Source: Longibacter sp051155795
GTDB lineage: Bacteria > Bacteroidota > Rhodothermia > Rhodothermales > Salinibacteraceae
Direction of reading: 5' to 3'
DNA length: 25,403 bases
Assembly: GCF_051155795.1 (NCBI RefSeq)
Contig: NZ_DAXETW010000151.1
Span: forward strand, 1 to 25,403
Positions 1-7,306 of this stretch are shown here, one piece after another; the first letter of the stretch is position 1, and every line of letters begins with the position of its first letter. A program made the position numbers and the translations under genes. The notes beneath the pieces are model-generated. The model ran no database searches, was not told where the DNA came from, and saw only the letters and a program-made list of their open reading frames with translations.

Positions 1-1620
1 CTTCTTCGTCAGGGGCTAACGTTGATGTGGCTCGGCTGGCAGTGGGACGTGCCACGCAACGAGGGTCGCTTTCGGCTCCATGTGCCCCGGGCCCAGCATT
101 CGGACGGCTCGCCGATCACCGGTCTCGTCAGGAGCGACTGGGTTGTCGATGACACTACGTTCACGTTGTCCCTGGGTCATCGCGCCCACGTGGCGTACCG
201 TCCGGTACGGTTTGATCATCCAGATAACGTCCTGACGCGGCGGTCGGGACGGTACGCCGACCGCAAAGTTGTCCCTCGGTCCGACTGGCGGTTCGGTCGT
301 GCGGTTGTCGACTCCGTCGGGGCGCGGATCGTACGCGACAGCACAAAGATCACTCTGACGAGCGGATTCCAGCCCGGCGATATCTACGAGCTCGTGTATC
401 GCGCGTCGCGTCCTGCAGTCGTTGGCCTGGGTGCGGCGGCGATCCGGGATGCCGTTGCGTATCTGAAGTACGACACGCGATCGATTGCTCCGGTGGATCG
501 CGTCTTCGGGCTTGGGATTTCGCAGACCGGCCGGTTCCTCCGGCAGTTCGTGTACGATGGGTTCAACACGACGGAAGGCGGCCGGATGGCGTTCGATGGC
601 ATGATGGTCCTGACGGCCGGGGGCGGTAGGGGAAGCTTCAACCACCGATTTGCTCAGCCCTCGCGCGACGGTCATCGGTACTCGGCGTTCTTTTACCCGA
701 CCGACCTGTTTCCCTTTTCGACCGCGACGCAGTTCGACTCCGTCGGTATTGAGCGCGACGGGCTCTACGCGCATCTCGAGCGTGCCGATCATGCGCCTCG
801 GGCAATGTTCATCAACACGGGCTACGAGTACTACGGTCGGGCAGCGTCCCTCATACACACGACGCCGGATGGGACCGCCGATGTTGCGCTGGCTCCAGGC
901 GAGCGGATCTACCACATTGCCTCGGCGCAGCATGTGCCCGGAGAACGCCCGGACGCACCGGCGCCCGACAGCGCCACGTTTGTGCCGGACCATCCGATCG
1001 ACACGCGGCCCATCTACCGTGCGCTTCTCGTTGCCATGACGAACTGGCTCGATCACGATACCGAACCGCCGCCGAGTGCTGTTCCAACCGTCGCGGCGGG
1101 CACGCTCGTGCCAGTGGAAGCGTTGCAGTTTCCAGCAGGAGCGGGCGTGGAGCCGCCGAGCGTCGTGCACACGGCGCATCGTATGGACTACGGTCCGCGA
1201 TGGGACCGTAGCCGCGTGATTACCAATCAGCCGCCGCACATTGGGCCCGCGTTTGGCATGCGAGTTCCGCAGGTGGATAGCGTTGGAAACGAGATGGGGG
1301 GAATCCGGTCGGTGTTCGTGCAGGCCCCGCTTGCCACGTTGATGCCGTGGCGACTCCGGAGCGACGCCCGGCACCAGACGAACGAACTGGCTGATTTCCT
1401 TGGCGGAATGAAACCGCTGGCACGGACCGACACAGCCGCGTCCGCCAATACCGATCCCCGACCGACCGTGGAGGACCTGTATCCGGCGAGAGACGCCTAC
1501 CGGGCCCGCGTTCGGGAAGCCGCTGACCGCCTGATCGAGGACGGCTTCCTCCTGACCGAGGATCGAGCGGCGGAAATCGACCGCGCCATGGCGCTCTGGG
1601 ACTGGTTGATGGGTCCGTAA
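1..1620 (+). CDS. alpha/beta hydrolase domain protein (Abhydrolase_10-like), 5' truncated by window edge
   Basis: The frame is open from the first base, so the true start lies upstream of the window; the TTG/ATG at 22/25 are internal. The visible 539 residues resemble the large alpha/beta-hydrolase family PF20091, whose substrates are mostly unknown. The nucleophile elbow reads GISQTG with Ser174 (numbered from base 1), followed by RFLRQF, then a conserved block DGMMVLTAGG and RGSFNHRFAQPSR around residues 198-220. A hydrolase acting on an ester or similar bond is likely; the specific substrate cannot be read. No signal peptide can be judged because the N-terminus is missing. The stop at 1618-1620 lies 44 bp before the histidine phosphatase gene on the same strand, so the two may be co-transcribed. 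Confidence 0.8.
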   Translation, partial: LLRQGLTLMWLGWQWDVPRNEGRFRLHVPRAQHSDGSPITGLVRSDWVVDDTTFTLSLGHRAHVAYRPVRFDHPDNVLTRRSGRYADRKVVPRSDWRFGRAVVDSVGARIVRDSTKITLTSGFQPGDIYELVYRASRPAVVGLGAAAIRDAVAYLKYDTRSIAPVDRVFGLGISQTGRFLRQFVYDGFNTTEGGRMAFDGMMVLTAGGGRGSFNHRFAQPSRDGHRYSAFFYPTDLFPFSTATQFDSVGIERDGLYAHLERADHAPRAMFINTGYEYYGRAASLIHTTPDGTADVALAPGERIYHIASAQHVPGERPDAPAPDSATFVPDHPIDTRPIYRALLVAMTNWLDHDTEPPPSAVPTVAAGTLVPVEALQFPAGAGVEPPSVVHTAHRMDYGPRWDRSRVITNQPPHIGPAFGMRVPQVDSVGNEMGGIRSVFVQAPLATLMPWRLRSDARHQTNELADFLGGMKPLARTDTAASANTDPRPTVEDLYPARDAYRARVREAADRLIEDGFLLTEDRAAEIDRAMALWDWLMGP

Positions 1621-1664
1621 GCGTCCACGCTCCTGACTGTTTCCCTGTCACCTGAACCACATCC

Positions 1665-2171
1665 ATGCGCGTACTCTTTCTTCAGCGTCACGCCCAGGCG
1701 GAGAGCGGAGCCGCCTACGCGGACGATCATCAGCGTGAACTCACGGATGGTGGACGACGAGATGCGGTCGCCATGGGCCGGCATCTTGCGCGGATCGGGC
1801 AGGTCCCCGCACACGTCGTGTGCTCGTCCGCCGTCCGCACGCGGGAGACCTCGGAACACCTAATGCAGGGCGCCGATCGATCCGACATCACGATTGAGTC
1901 GACCGACCGGCTGTACCAGGCAACGCCGGAGACGGTCATGGAGGAGATCCGTGCTATGAACGGCGGCCATGGGAATGGACTCCTGGTGGGGCACCAGCCG
2001 GCATGGGGCGCGGTGATCCAGCGACTGACCGGCGCTCAGGTGGACATGCGAACGGGGGCAATCGCCTGTATTCAGCTATCGGTTCGCTCATGGTCGCAGG
2101 TTCAGTCTCGAAGTGGGCGGCTGGTGTGGTTTCTTCCGCCAATGGCTGTGAAGGGAAACGGGTTGCAGTAA
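1665..2171 (+). CDS. sixA: SixA-like phosphohistidine phosphatase (histidine phosphatase superfamily)
   Basis: A 168-residue protein of the branch-1 histidine phosphatase superfamily. The catalytic RH pair is Arg8-His9 in LFLQRHAQAES, followed by LTDGGRRDA (about 26-34), SSAVRTRETSE (about 53-63) and the second conserved histidine, His110, in VGHQP. The C-terminal GRLVWFLPP is also typical of SixA proteins. In E. coli SixA removes phosphate from phosphohistidine on a phosphotransfer protein; the partner here is unknown. The length is close to the family norm of about 160 residues. The ATG at 1665 has no clear Shine-Dalgarno sequence and follows a C/A-rich leader. The gene converges on the ZIP transporter with only 35 bp between stops; that gap has a short G+C hairpin but no T-tract. 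Confidence 0.85.
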   Translation: MRVLFLQRHAQAESGAAYADDHQRELTDGGRRDAVAMGRHLARIGQVPAHVVCSSAVRTRETSEHLMQGADRSDITIESTDRLYQATPETVMEEIRAMNGGHGNGLLVGHQPAWGAVIQRLTGAQVDMRTGAIACIQLSVRSWSQVQSRSGRLVWFLPPMAVKGNGLQ

Positions 2172-2206
2172 CCGGTCCCCGTCGGGTCGGGGTCGCGTAA
2201 AGGCGC

Positions 2207-3040
2207 CTATCCCAGCGCGATGTCCAGCATCATCATGACTGCGAACCCGCCCATAGCTCCCATGGTCGCGAGATCGGTATTCCCGTGTCGCTGGGATTCC
2301 GGGATCAGCTCTTCGACGACCACGAAAATCATCGCTCCGGCGGCGAAGGCCAGAGCGTAGGGGAGGATGGGACGGATGCTCAGGACAGCAGCTGCGCCGA
2401 GGACGGCAGAGATGGGTTCGACGACGCCGGACAGCTGGCCGTACCAGAAACTTTTCGGGGCGGAGATGCCTTCTCCGCGAAGCGGCATCGAGACGGCTAC
2501 CCCTTCTGGAAAGTTCTGCAGACCGATGCCGATTGCGAGGGCGACGGCTGAAGCCAGCGTCGCCCCGGTCGCAACCTCCATCTGCAGGGCGGCTGCGCCG
2601 AACGTGACGCCGACCGCGAGTCCTTCGGGGATGTTATGCAAGGTAATAGCAAGGACGAGAAGCGTCGCGCGGCGCCAGGACGTCGGGATGCCTTCGGCCT
2701 CTTCCATGCGAGCGCCGACGTGCAGGTGCGGGAGGATGGCGTCAGCAAGTCGTAGAAAGATGCCGCCGAGGAGAAACCCGACGGTCGCGGGCAGCCAGGA
2801 CGGAACGCCCTGCGCCTCAGCCATGTCGATCGACGGCGCGAGCAGCGACCAGAAGCTCGCGGCGATCATCACCCCCGCGGCGAACCCCATCATTGCGTCG
2901 AGGAGACGACGGTTAATGGTGCGAGTCACGAACACGAGCGCCGCGCCAAGCGCGGTCACGGTCCACGTGAAAAGCCCGGCCAGGAAGGCCTGAAGGACAG
3001 GCGATTGTACCACAAACCACTCTGTTGCGGCCTCAACCAT
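2207..3040 (-). CDS. ZIP-family divalent metal transporter (GufA/ZupT-like)
   Basis: A 277-residue integral membrane protein with about eight hydrophobic segments. The ZIP metal-site motifs are visible: HNIPEG at residues 135-140 in TM4 and QNFPEG in TM5, plus the GufA-type segment MMGFAAGVMIAASFWSLL near residues 50-67. A histidine-containing stretch (ILPHLHVGARMEEAEG) before TM4 would be the variable loop often involved in metal sensing. Members import zinc, or iron and manganese; selectivity cannot be read here. The start is the ATG at 3038-3040. It is monocistronic as far as seen: an intrinsic terminator at 3144-3176 separates it from the upstream tRNA-Asp gene, so its promoter should lie in 3041-3143. 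Confidence 0.9.
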   Translation of the reverse strand: MVEAATEWFVVQSPVLQAFLAGLFTWTVTALGAALVFVTRTINRRLLDAMMGFAAGVMIAASFWSLLAPSIDMAEAQGVPSWLPATVGFLLGGIFLRLADAILPHLHVGARMEEAEGIPTSWRRATLLVLAITLHNIPEGLAVGVTFGAAALQMEVATGATLASAVALAIGIGLQNFPEGVAVSMPLRGEGISAPKSFWYGQLSGVVEPISAVLGAAAVLSIRPILPYALAFAAGAMIFVVVEELIPESQRHGNTDLATMGAMGGFAVMMMLDIALG

Positions 3041-3143
3041 GCGTACGTGGAAGGTTCTTCGTGCGGAGGAACGAGATGACGATACAGAGTCGCTGAGATA
3101 GTAGGTAAAAAACTGACCGTAGATCCGCGATCATCACCGAACC

Positions 3144-3176
3144 AAAAAACGCCACCCCTCACGTGGAAGGGTGGCG
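3144..3176 (-). terminator. intrinsic terminator downstream of tRNA-Asp
   Basis: On the minus strand a perfect 8-bp stem (CGCCACCC pairing with GGGTGGCG, plus-strand arms 3150-3157 and 3169-3176) with an 11-nt loop is followed directly by six T residues (A-run at 3144-3149 on the plus strand). It lies 28 bp beyond the 3' end of tRNA-Asp and before the ZIP gene, in the right orientation to end the tRNA transcript. Confidence 0.85.
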
Positions 3177-3203
3177 CGGATAGCCTCAGAATGATCTCCA
3201 CTG

Positions 3204-3277
3204 CGGTCCGGACGGGACTCGAACCCGCGACCTCTGCCGTGACAGGGCAGCATTCTAACCAACTGAACTACCGGACC
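3204..3277 (-). tRNA. tRNA-Asp (GTC)
   Basis: The reverse complement folds as a 74-nt cloverleaf. The 7-bp acceptor stem is GGTCCGG/CCGGACC, the D-arm starts TAGTTCAGTTGGTTAGA, the anticodon loop is CTGTCAC with anticodon GTC, and the T-arm is GCGGGTTCGAGTCCCGT. The discriminator base is G, as expected for aspartate. CCA is not encoded (the next bases are CAG), so it must be added after transcription. Confidence 0.97.
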
Positions 3278-3445
3278 TTCGTGGTTCGCAAGCGAGCGAT
3301 ACATTCGCTTCAGCGTTGCACAGGGTACGACGACTGAACCGTGCGAGTCAAGCCTTCGCGTGTGAAGGGTCGTCGATTTGTAGGCGGCGCGCTCGCGATG
3401 AAACCCTGCGATACAAGCTGCGCTAAGGCGCCTATCACGATGTCA

Positions 3446-3481
3446 ATCAAAATCACCCGCACTCTGGTATGAGTCGGGTGA
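3446..3481 (-). terminator. intrinsic terminator of the tRNA-fMet pair
   Basis: On the minus strand TCACCCG pairs with CGGGTGA (plus-strand arms 3475-3481 and 3453-3459). Inside this, ACTC pairs with GAGT around a 6-nt loop, with a single unpaired base at 3460. The stem is followed by TTTTGATT (3446-3452 region). It begins 43 bp beyond the 3' end of the downstream initiator tRNA copy, placed to end the two-tRNA transcript before tRNA-Asp. Confidence 0.8.
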
Positions 3482-3523
3482 ACCGATGCGTTTCGACATC
3501 GTCATCGCACAACATGTGCGTTG

Positions 3524-3596
3524 TAGCGGGGGCAGGATTCGAACCTGCGACCTTCGGGTTATGAGCCCGATGAGCTACCAGCTGCTCTACCCCGCG
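3524..3596 (-). tRNA. initiator tRNA-Met (CAT), copy 2 in transcription order
   Basis: A 73-nt cloverleaf on the minus strand with anticodon loop CTCATAA. It is assigned as initiator, not elongator, because three consecutive G-C pairs (GGG/CCC) flank the anticodon loop and position 1 cannot pair with position 72 (C1 against U72). The acceptor stem otherwise pairs perfectly from position 2. The discriminator is A and CCA is not encoded (ACAAC follows). It is identical over its whole length to the copy at 3713-3785. Confidence 0.95.
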
Positions 3597-3624
3597 ATGT
3601 ATGGTTGTGCCGTTGAGGAGGAAC

Positions 3625-3642
3625 CGGGCGGACATCCGCCCG
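3625..3642. repeat. perfect inverted repeat between the two tRNA-fMet genes
   Basis: CGGGCGGA and TCCGCCCG form 8-bp perfect arms separated by two bases, inside the 116-bp spacer between the tRNA copies. Neither flank has a T-tract, so it does not look like a terminator. It could be a processing hairpin in the dicistronic tRNA precursor, but this is inference. Confidence 0.6.
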
Positions 3643-3712
3643 ACTCGTCATCGGTGGGAGAGGAACGGAGTACCGTCGGCCCCTCTGTACTTCTCGCACT
3701 GCTTGTGCTCGG

Positions 3713-3785
3713 TAGCGGGGGCAGGATTCGAACCTGCGACCTTCGGGTTATGAGCCCGATGAGCTACCAGCTGCTCTACCCCGCG
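3713..3785 (-). tRNA. initiator tRNA-Met (CAT), copy 1 in transcription order
   Basis: Identical in sequence to the copy at 3524-3596: anticodon CAT, GGG/CCC pairs beside the anticodon loop, C1-U72 mismatch, discriminator A. The 3' flank reads CCG, so CCA is not encoded. The duplication extends slightly beyond the mature tRNA, giving an 80-bp perfect direct repeat at 3523-3602 and 3712-3791. The promoter must lie above 3786 on the plus-strand coordinates; I could not identify it with confidence. Confidence 0.95.
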
Positions 3786-3870
3786 ATGTATTGGTAATGT
3801 CGCTCTCCGCAACCGTCCTACCGAACGCTTCATGACAGCATCTCGGTTCCGCGCTTCGTATCAGATTGTT

Positions 3871-3889
3871 CGGGCTCCGCCCGTTTTTT
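3871..3889 (+). terminator. terminator-like hairpin with no gene in front of it
   Basis: CGGGC, a TCC loop and GCCCG are followed by six T residues on the plus strand. The form is that of a short intrinsic terminator, but the nearest upstream plus-strand gene is more than 1.6 kb away, with oppositely oriented tRNA genes between. It may end an unannotated short RNA or block antisense transcription into the tRNA block, or be a chance structure. Confidence 0.45.
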
Positions 3890-4103
3890 CCGTCGCGGAT
3901 CACTTTAGACCCTGTGGCGCCGGTCTTGTTCTGCAAAATCTGGATATTAACATGGATTAATACAACGCTCACGGAAGTGGTGTTTCTGAGCCATCCGCCT
4001 CGTATTCGTCCACTCGATCAATCGAAGAAGAGAGACCAGAGGTCGTGGCGTTCAACGGGTGGTGGGATTCAAGAGGTCGGGGTCCCCCGTCGGGTCGCGA
4101 CGT

Positions 4104-4155
4104 GCGACCTGACGTGCATAAGCGGCCTAACGTGTTTAGCGGGCCTGGCTGTTAA
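4104..4155 (+). repeat. three imperfect 17-18 bp tandem repeats
   Basis: Three adjacent units read GCGACCTGACGTGCATAA (4104-4121), GCGGCCTAACGTGTTTA (4122-4138) and GCGGGCCTGGCTGTTAA (4139-4155). They share GCG..CCT, a central (A)CGTG or CTG and a TTA/TAA end. They lie upstream of the candidate -10 box of the DUF1015 gene, so they could be regulator-binding sites or simply a decaying repeat. Confidence 0.5.
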
Positions 4156-4202
4156 CTTTCTGTGCGGTGGCGCTGGCGTGTGCGTGTCTACGGCCTTGCT
4201 TG

Positions 4203-4208
4203 TATACT
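4203..4208 (+). promoter_or_regulatory. candidate -10 box for DUF1015-serA
   Basis: TATACT lies about 77 bp before the ATG at 4285, in a locally A+T-rich patch (TTGTATACTAAACC). No good -35 or Bacteroidota -33 element is seen at standard spacing, so the call is weak. Confidence 0.25.
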
Positions 4209-4284
4209 AAACCACAGATGCGGTTGCGAACCGCTACCGCCTCTCATTTCATCCTCTCGGATCTGCCCACGAACGCCCACACAC

Positions 4285-5535
4285 ATGGCTACGCTTCACC
4301 CGTTTCGCGCCGTTCGTCCCGACCCCGCGTACGTCGAGGAGATCGCCTCCGTGCCGTACGATGTCATTAATACTGAAGAGGCCCGTGAGCTGGCGGAAGG
4401 CAAGCCGAAGAGCTTTCTTCACGTGATCCGGCCAGAGATCGACCTGGAGGAGGGAATCGACGAGCATGCCGACGCTGTGTACGCGCAGGGAGCGAAGAAC
4501 CTTCGCGCCTTCGTGAATGATGACGACACGCTCCAGGAGCAGGGACCGTCGGTCTACGTGTACCGCCTCATCATGGATGGTCGCGAGCAGACGGGTATTT
4601 TCGGATGCGTCTCGGTCGAAGACTACGACAATGAGGTTATCCTGAAGCACGAGAAAACGCGACCGGTAAAGGAAGACGACCGAACGCGCCACATCGTGGA
4701 GCAGCAGGCGCACGCAGAGCCCGTTATGTTGACCTTTCGGGACGATCCGGCGGTCGAGACGGAGATGCGAGCGGCGATGCAGGACACGCCGCTGTACGAT
4801 TTCACGGCGGAAGACGGAGTGCAGCATACGATCTGGCGTGTAGCCGACCCGGCCGCGCTGGTAGACGCGTTCGGCAGCGTTCCGAATCTGTACGTCGCGG
4901 ACGGTCATCACCGGTGCAAGGCGGCGAGTCGCGCAGCCGAGCATTACCGTGGCGGATCCACGGCTTCTGCGGATTCGGACGCACCCGAGTACGAGTTTTT
5001 CCCTGCGGTCCTGTTTCCGATGGGCATGATGCACATCATGGCCTACAACCGCGTCGTTTTCGATCTACCGGTGTCGCCCGGGGCGTTCCTGACACAACTG
5101 AACGATGCGTATGAGATCGAGAGAGTCGTCAGCGACCCTGTCCCGCAGACCAAGGGAACCGTCTGCCTGTATCTCGATGGCGCCTGGCACAGGATGGCGT
5201 TACCCGAGTCCGAGGGGGATCGCTCCGTTGACCAGCTCGATGTGGCACGGCTGTCGGAGTTCGTTCTCGAGCCCATGCTCGACATTACCGACCCGCGGCG
5301 CGATGCGAACATCGACTTTGTGGGTGGGATTCGCGGCACGGGCGAACTCGAGACGCGCGTCCGCGATGGGCGTGCAGCGCTCGCTATTTCGATGTATCCC
5401 ACGGCCATCGAAGAACTGCTTGACGTCTCAGATGAAGGGGATCTGATGCCGCCGAAGTCGACCTGGTTCGAACCCAAGCTGCGCTCCGGACTTCTCGTCC
5501 ACGACTTTGCCGGCGACGTTCAGCGCGCAGAATGA
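4285..5535 (+). CDS. DUF1015 family protein
   Basis: A 416-residue protein of the uncharacterised DUF1015 family. Recognisable features are the N-terminal HPFRAVRPDPAY with VPYDVIN at about 23-29, SFLHVIRPE at about 46-54, and the signature VADGHHRCKAA with His208-His209. No signal peptide or membrane segment is seen, so it is cytosolic. I chose the ATG at 4285 because the family motif begins at residue 3; an in-frame upstream extension to 4162 runs through the likely promoter and has no family similarity. Its stop is 91 bp before serA, which suggests joint expression. The DGHHR motif recalls the ParB/sulfiredoxin/SerK superfamily, in which SerK phosphorylates free serine; a role in serine/phosphoserine chemistry is my inference from this motif and the neighbour. 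Confidence 0.88.
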   Translation: MATLHPFRAVRPDPAYVEEIASVPYDVINTEEARELAEGKPKSFLHVIRPEIDLEEGIDEHADAVYAQGAKNLRAFVNDDDTLQEQGPSVYVYRLIMDGREQTGIFGCVSVEDYDNEVILKHEKTRPVKEDDRTRHIVEQQAHAEPVMLTFRDDPAVETEMRAAMQDTPLYDFTAEDGVQHTIWRVADPAALVDAFGSVPNLYVADGHHRCKAASRAAEHYRGGSTASADSDAPEYEFFPAVLFPMGMMHIMAYNRVVFDLPVSPGAFLTQLNDAYEIERVVSDPVPQTKGTVCLYLDGAWHRMALPESEGDRSVDQLDVARLSEFVLEPMLDITDPRRDANIDFVGGIRGTGELETRVRDGRAALAISMYPTAIEELLDVSDEGDLMPPKSTWFEPKLRSGLLVHDFAGDVQRAE

Positions 5536-5626
5536 TCCGTCGCGATGGGCTGCGGATTGCCTCGTTGCGAAGATCCGCCGTCCGCCACGACTCTCGCTTC
5601 TTTTTCCAGATGATACCCGTTGATTG

Positions 5627-6829
5627 ATGACCATTCTCGTCGCCGATAATATCGCTGAAGTTGGCTTGGAGGCGCTCGAAGAGGCGGGGCACCACGTGGT
5701 TGACGACGCCGCGCTGAACGGAGACGCGCTGGTCGAAGCGTTACGGACCGAGCGCCCGAACATCCTGATCGTTCGGTCCACAAAGGTGACGCCTGAGGCA
5801 CTCGACGCGAGCCCGGCGCTGTCGCTGATCGTCCGCGCGGGTGCCGGGTACGATACGATCGACGTCGATGGCGCATCTGCGCGTGGGATTTACGTTGCCA
5901 ACTGCCCCGGGAAAAACTCCGTGGCCGTCGCCGAGCTGACTCTCGGCCTGATCGTTTCGCTCGACCGGCGGATTCCGGACAACGTCGCGGACGCCCGTGC
6001 GGGGCGGTGGGACAAAAAGACCTACGCGGAAGCGGAGGGCCTCAAGGGGCGTACGATCGGCGTGGTCGGTCTCGGCAATATCGGGGAGGAAGTGGTTCGA
6101 CGTGCCCAGTCGTTCGACCTGGACGTGGTGGCATGGAGCCGGTCCCTGACGCCGGAGCGTGCTGAAGAGATGGGGATCGGTTACTGCGAGTCCGCGGTCG
6201 ACGTTGCCCGAAGTGCGAGCATCGTATCCCTCCACGTAGCCTCCACGCCCGAGACGCATCATCTCGCGGATCGCGCGTTTTTTGAGGCGCTGCCAAAGGG
6301 GGCCTTGTTCATCAACACAACGCGTGCTGCGGTCGTCGATGAAGATGCGCTCCGCTGGGCGATTGAAGAGCGGGACATCCGCGCGGGTCTGGATGTGATG
6401 GAAGGCGAGCCGGCGGAAAAGCGAGGGTCCTTCGAGAGCGATTTCGCGGAGCATCCGAGCATATATCTCACGCACCACATCGGCGCCTCGACGCAGCAGG
6501 CGCAGGATGCGACGGCGCTAGAGGCGGCGCGCGTGGCCAACACGTTCAGCCGGACGGGCGACGTCCCGAATTGCGTGAACCTGGCGACGCAAAGTCCGGC
6601 CACGCATCAGATCACGGTCCGCCACCTCGATGAGGTCGGCGTCCTGGCGCGCGTTCTCGACGAGATGAGCAAGGCGGAGTGGAATATCCAGGAGATGGAG
6701 AACGAGATTTTCTCCGGTGCGCGCGCTGCAGTGGCGACGATGCGCTTCACCGGGGACGCGACCGACGGCGTCGTGGAGCGCATCGAGGCCCAGGAGAAAG
6801 TTCTGGCTGTATCGGTCATCGAACTGTAG
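5627..6829 (+). CDS. serA: D-3-phosphoglycerate dehydrogenase
   Basis: A 400-residue enzyme that oxidises 3-phosphoglycerate to 3-phosphohydroxypyruvate with NAD, the first committed step of serine synthesis. The substrate-binding domain comes first, then the Rossmann motif GLGNIG near residues 147-152. The catalytic triad is Arg233 (in NTTRAAVVDE, where most relatives have RG after NTA/NAA), Glu261 (LDVMEGEP) and His284 (THHIGAST). A C-terminal ACT domain (about 325-400, TVRHLDEVGVLARVLDEM onward) is the usual site of serine feedback. The length matches short-type SerA such as E. coli (410). The ATG at 5627 is preferred over an overlapping TTG at 5624. It follows the DUF1015 gene by 91 bp with no terminator between. 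serC and serB are not in the window. Confidence 0.95.
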   Translation: MTILVADNIAEVGLEALEEAGHHVVDDAALNGDALVEALRTERPNILIVRSTKVTPEALDASPALSLIVRAGAGYDTIDVDGASARGIYVANCPGKNSVAVAELTLGLIVSLDRRIPDNVADARAGRWDKKTYAEAEGLKGRTIGVVGLGNIGEEVVRRAQSFDLDVVAWSRSLTPERAEEMGIGYCESAVDVARSASIVSLHVASTPETHHLADRAFFEALPKGALFINTTRAAVVDEDALRWAIEERDIRAGLDVMEGEPAEKRGSFESDFAEHPSIYLTHHIGASTQQAQDATALEAARVANTFSRTGDVPNCVNLATQSPATHQITVRHLDEVGVLARVLDEMSKAEWNIQEMENEIFSGARAAVATMRFTGDATDGVVERIEAQEKVLAVSVIEL

Positions 6830-6884
6830 GCAACGGCCTTCTGTCCCGGGCTCCTGTCCTGGCCTCGCTTGCAGGTTCTAACGT

Positions 6885-6916
6885 GCGGTCACCGATCTGC
6901 GGTCACCGATCTGCGG
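6885..6916 (+). repeat. 14-bp direct tandem duplication
   Basis: GCGGTCACCGATCT occurs twice back to back (6885-6898 and 6899-6912), followed by a partial third GCGG (6913-6916). The copies are identical, which suggests recent slippage or a duplicated binding site in the serA-mutS gap. Confidence 0.85.
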
Positions 6917-7306
6917 GCAGGATCGATTGGGCCGTGGTAGGTTTTTCGTCGGTGCGGGCGATTGTCCGGCATGACATTCAGGCGTGCCGAACGGTATCGA
7001 TGGACGCGACAGGTCAGCGTGTTCGGCTTGCGAGAGGTCATGTCGTGTGCAGACCGCACTGCGGGGGCTCGGGGGATTAGGCCTGGCGGAGGATGTCGCT
7101 TGTTACGCGCCCCGTGTGTGCGGCTGCACGGGCATGACGTTCGGGGCCTGCCGGAGCGGAGTACGTGTCCCCGTTTTCACCCAAACCCATCGAGATGCCC
7201 GTCCCGTGATCGCCTGTCCGATCCGAACGATAGCACGAATTCTGGTTGTTGAGAAATCAGGATGGGCGTTGAGCGGCAGACTTCGTTCAAACTGCGGAGG
7301 CTCTGG

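Larger units (their letters stand above)
3786..4284. other. intergenic region between tRNA block and DUF1015 gene
   Basis: About 500 bp with no convincing gene; open frames here have no recognisable domain and do not look like protein. The region is more A+T-rich than its surroundings around 3940-3965. It holds a terminator-like hairpin at 3871-3889, three imperfect 17-18 bp repeats at 4104-4155 and a TATACT box at 4203-4208 that could be the -10 of the DUF1015-serA promoter. It should also contain the minus-strand promoter of the tRNA-fMet pair. Confidence 0.6.

Noticed and set aside
16..1374. Long antisense frame opposite the alpha/beta hydrolase
   Set aside because: High-G+C shadow frame, Arg/His-rich, no domain; the sense frame has clear family motifs.
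2172..2206. Bidirectional terminator between the converging SixA and ZIP genes
   Set aside because: A CCCCG/CGGGG hairpin exists but neither side has a T-tract, so the call is not supported.
3453..3797. Open frames on both strands across the tRNA-fMet genes (peptides with GGRIRTCDLRVMSP and RGVEQLVAHRAHNPKVAGSN)
   Set aside because: These are translations of the tRNA genes themselves, a well-known source of false hypothetical proteins; the repetition simply mirrors the duplicated tRNA.
3866..4210. 114-codon plus-strand frame in the tRNA-DUF1015 gap
   Set aside because: No domain, irregular composition, and it runs across the repeats and the candidate promoter of the next gene.
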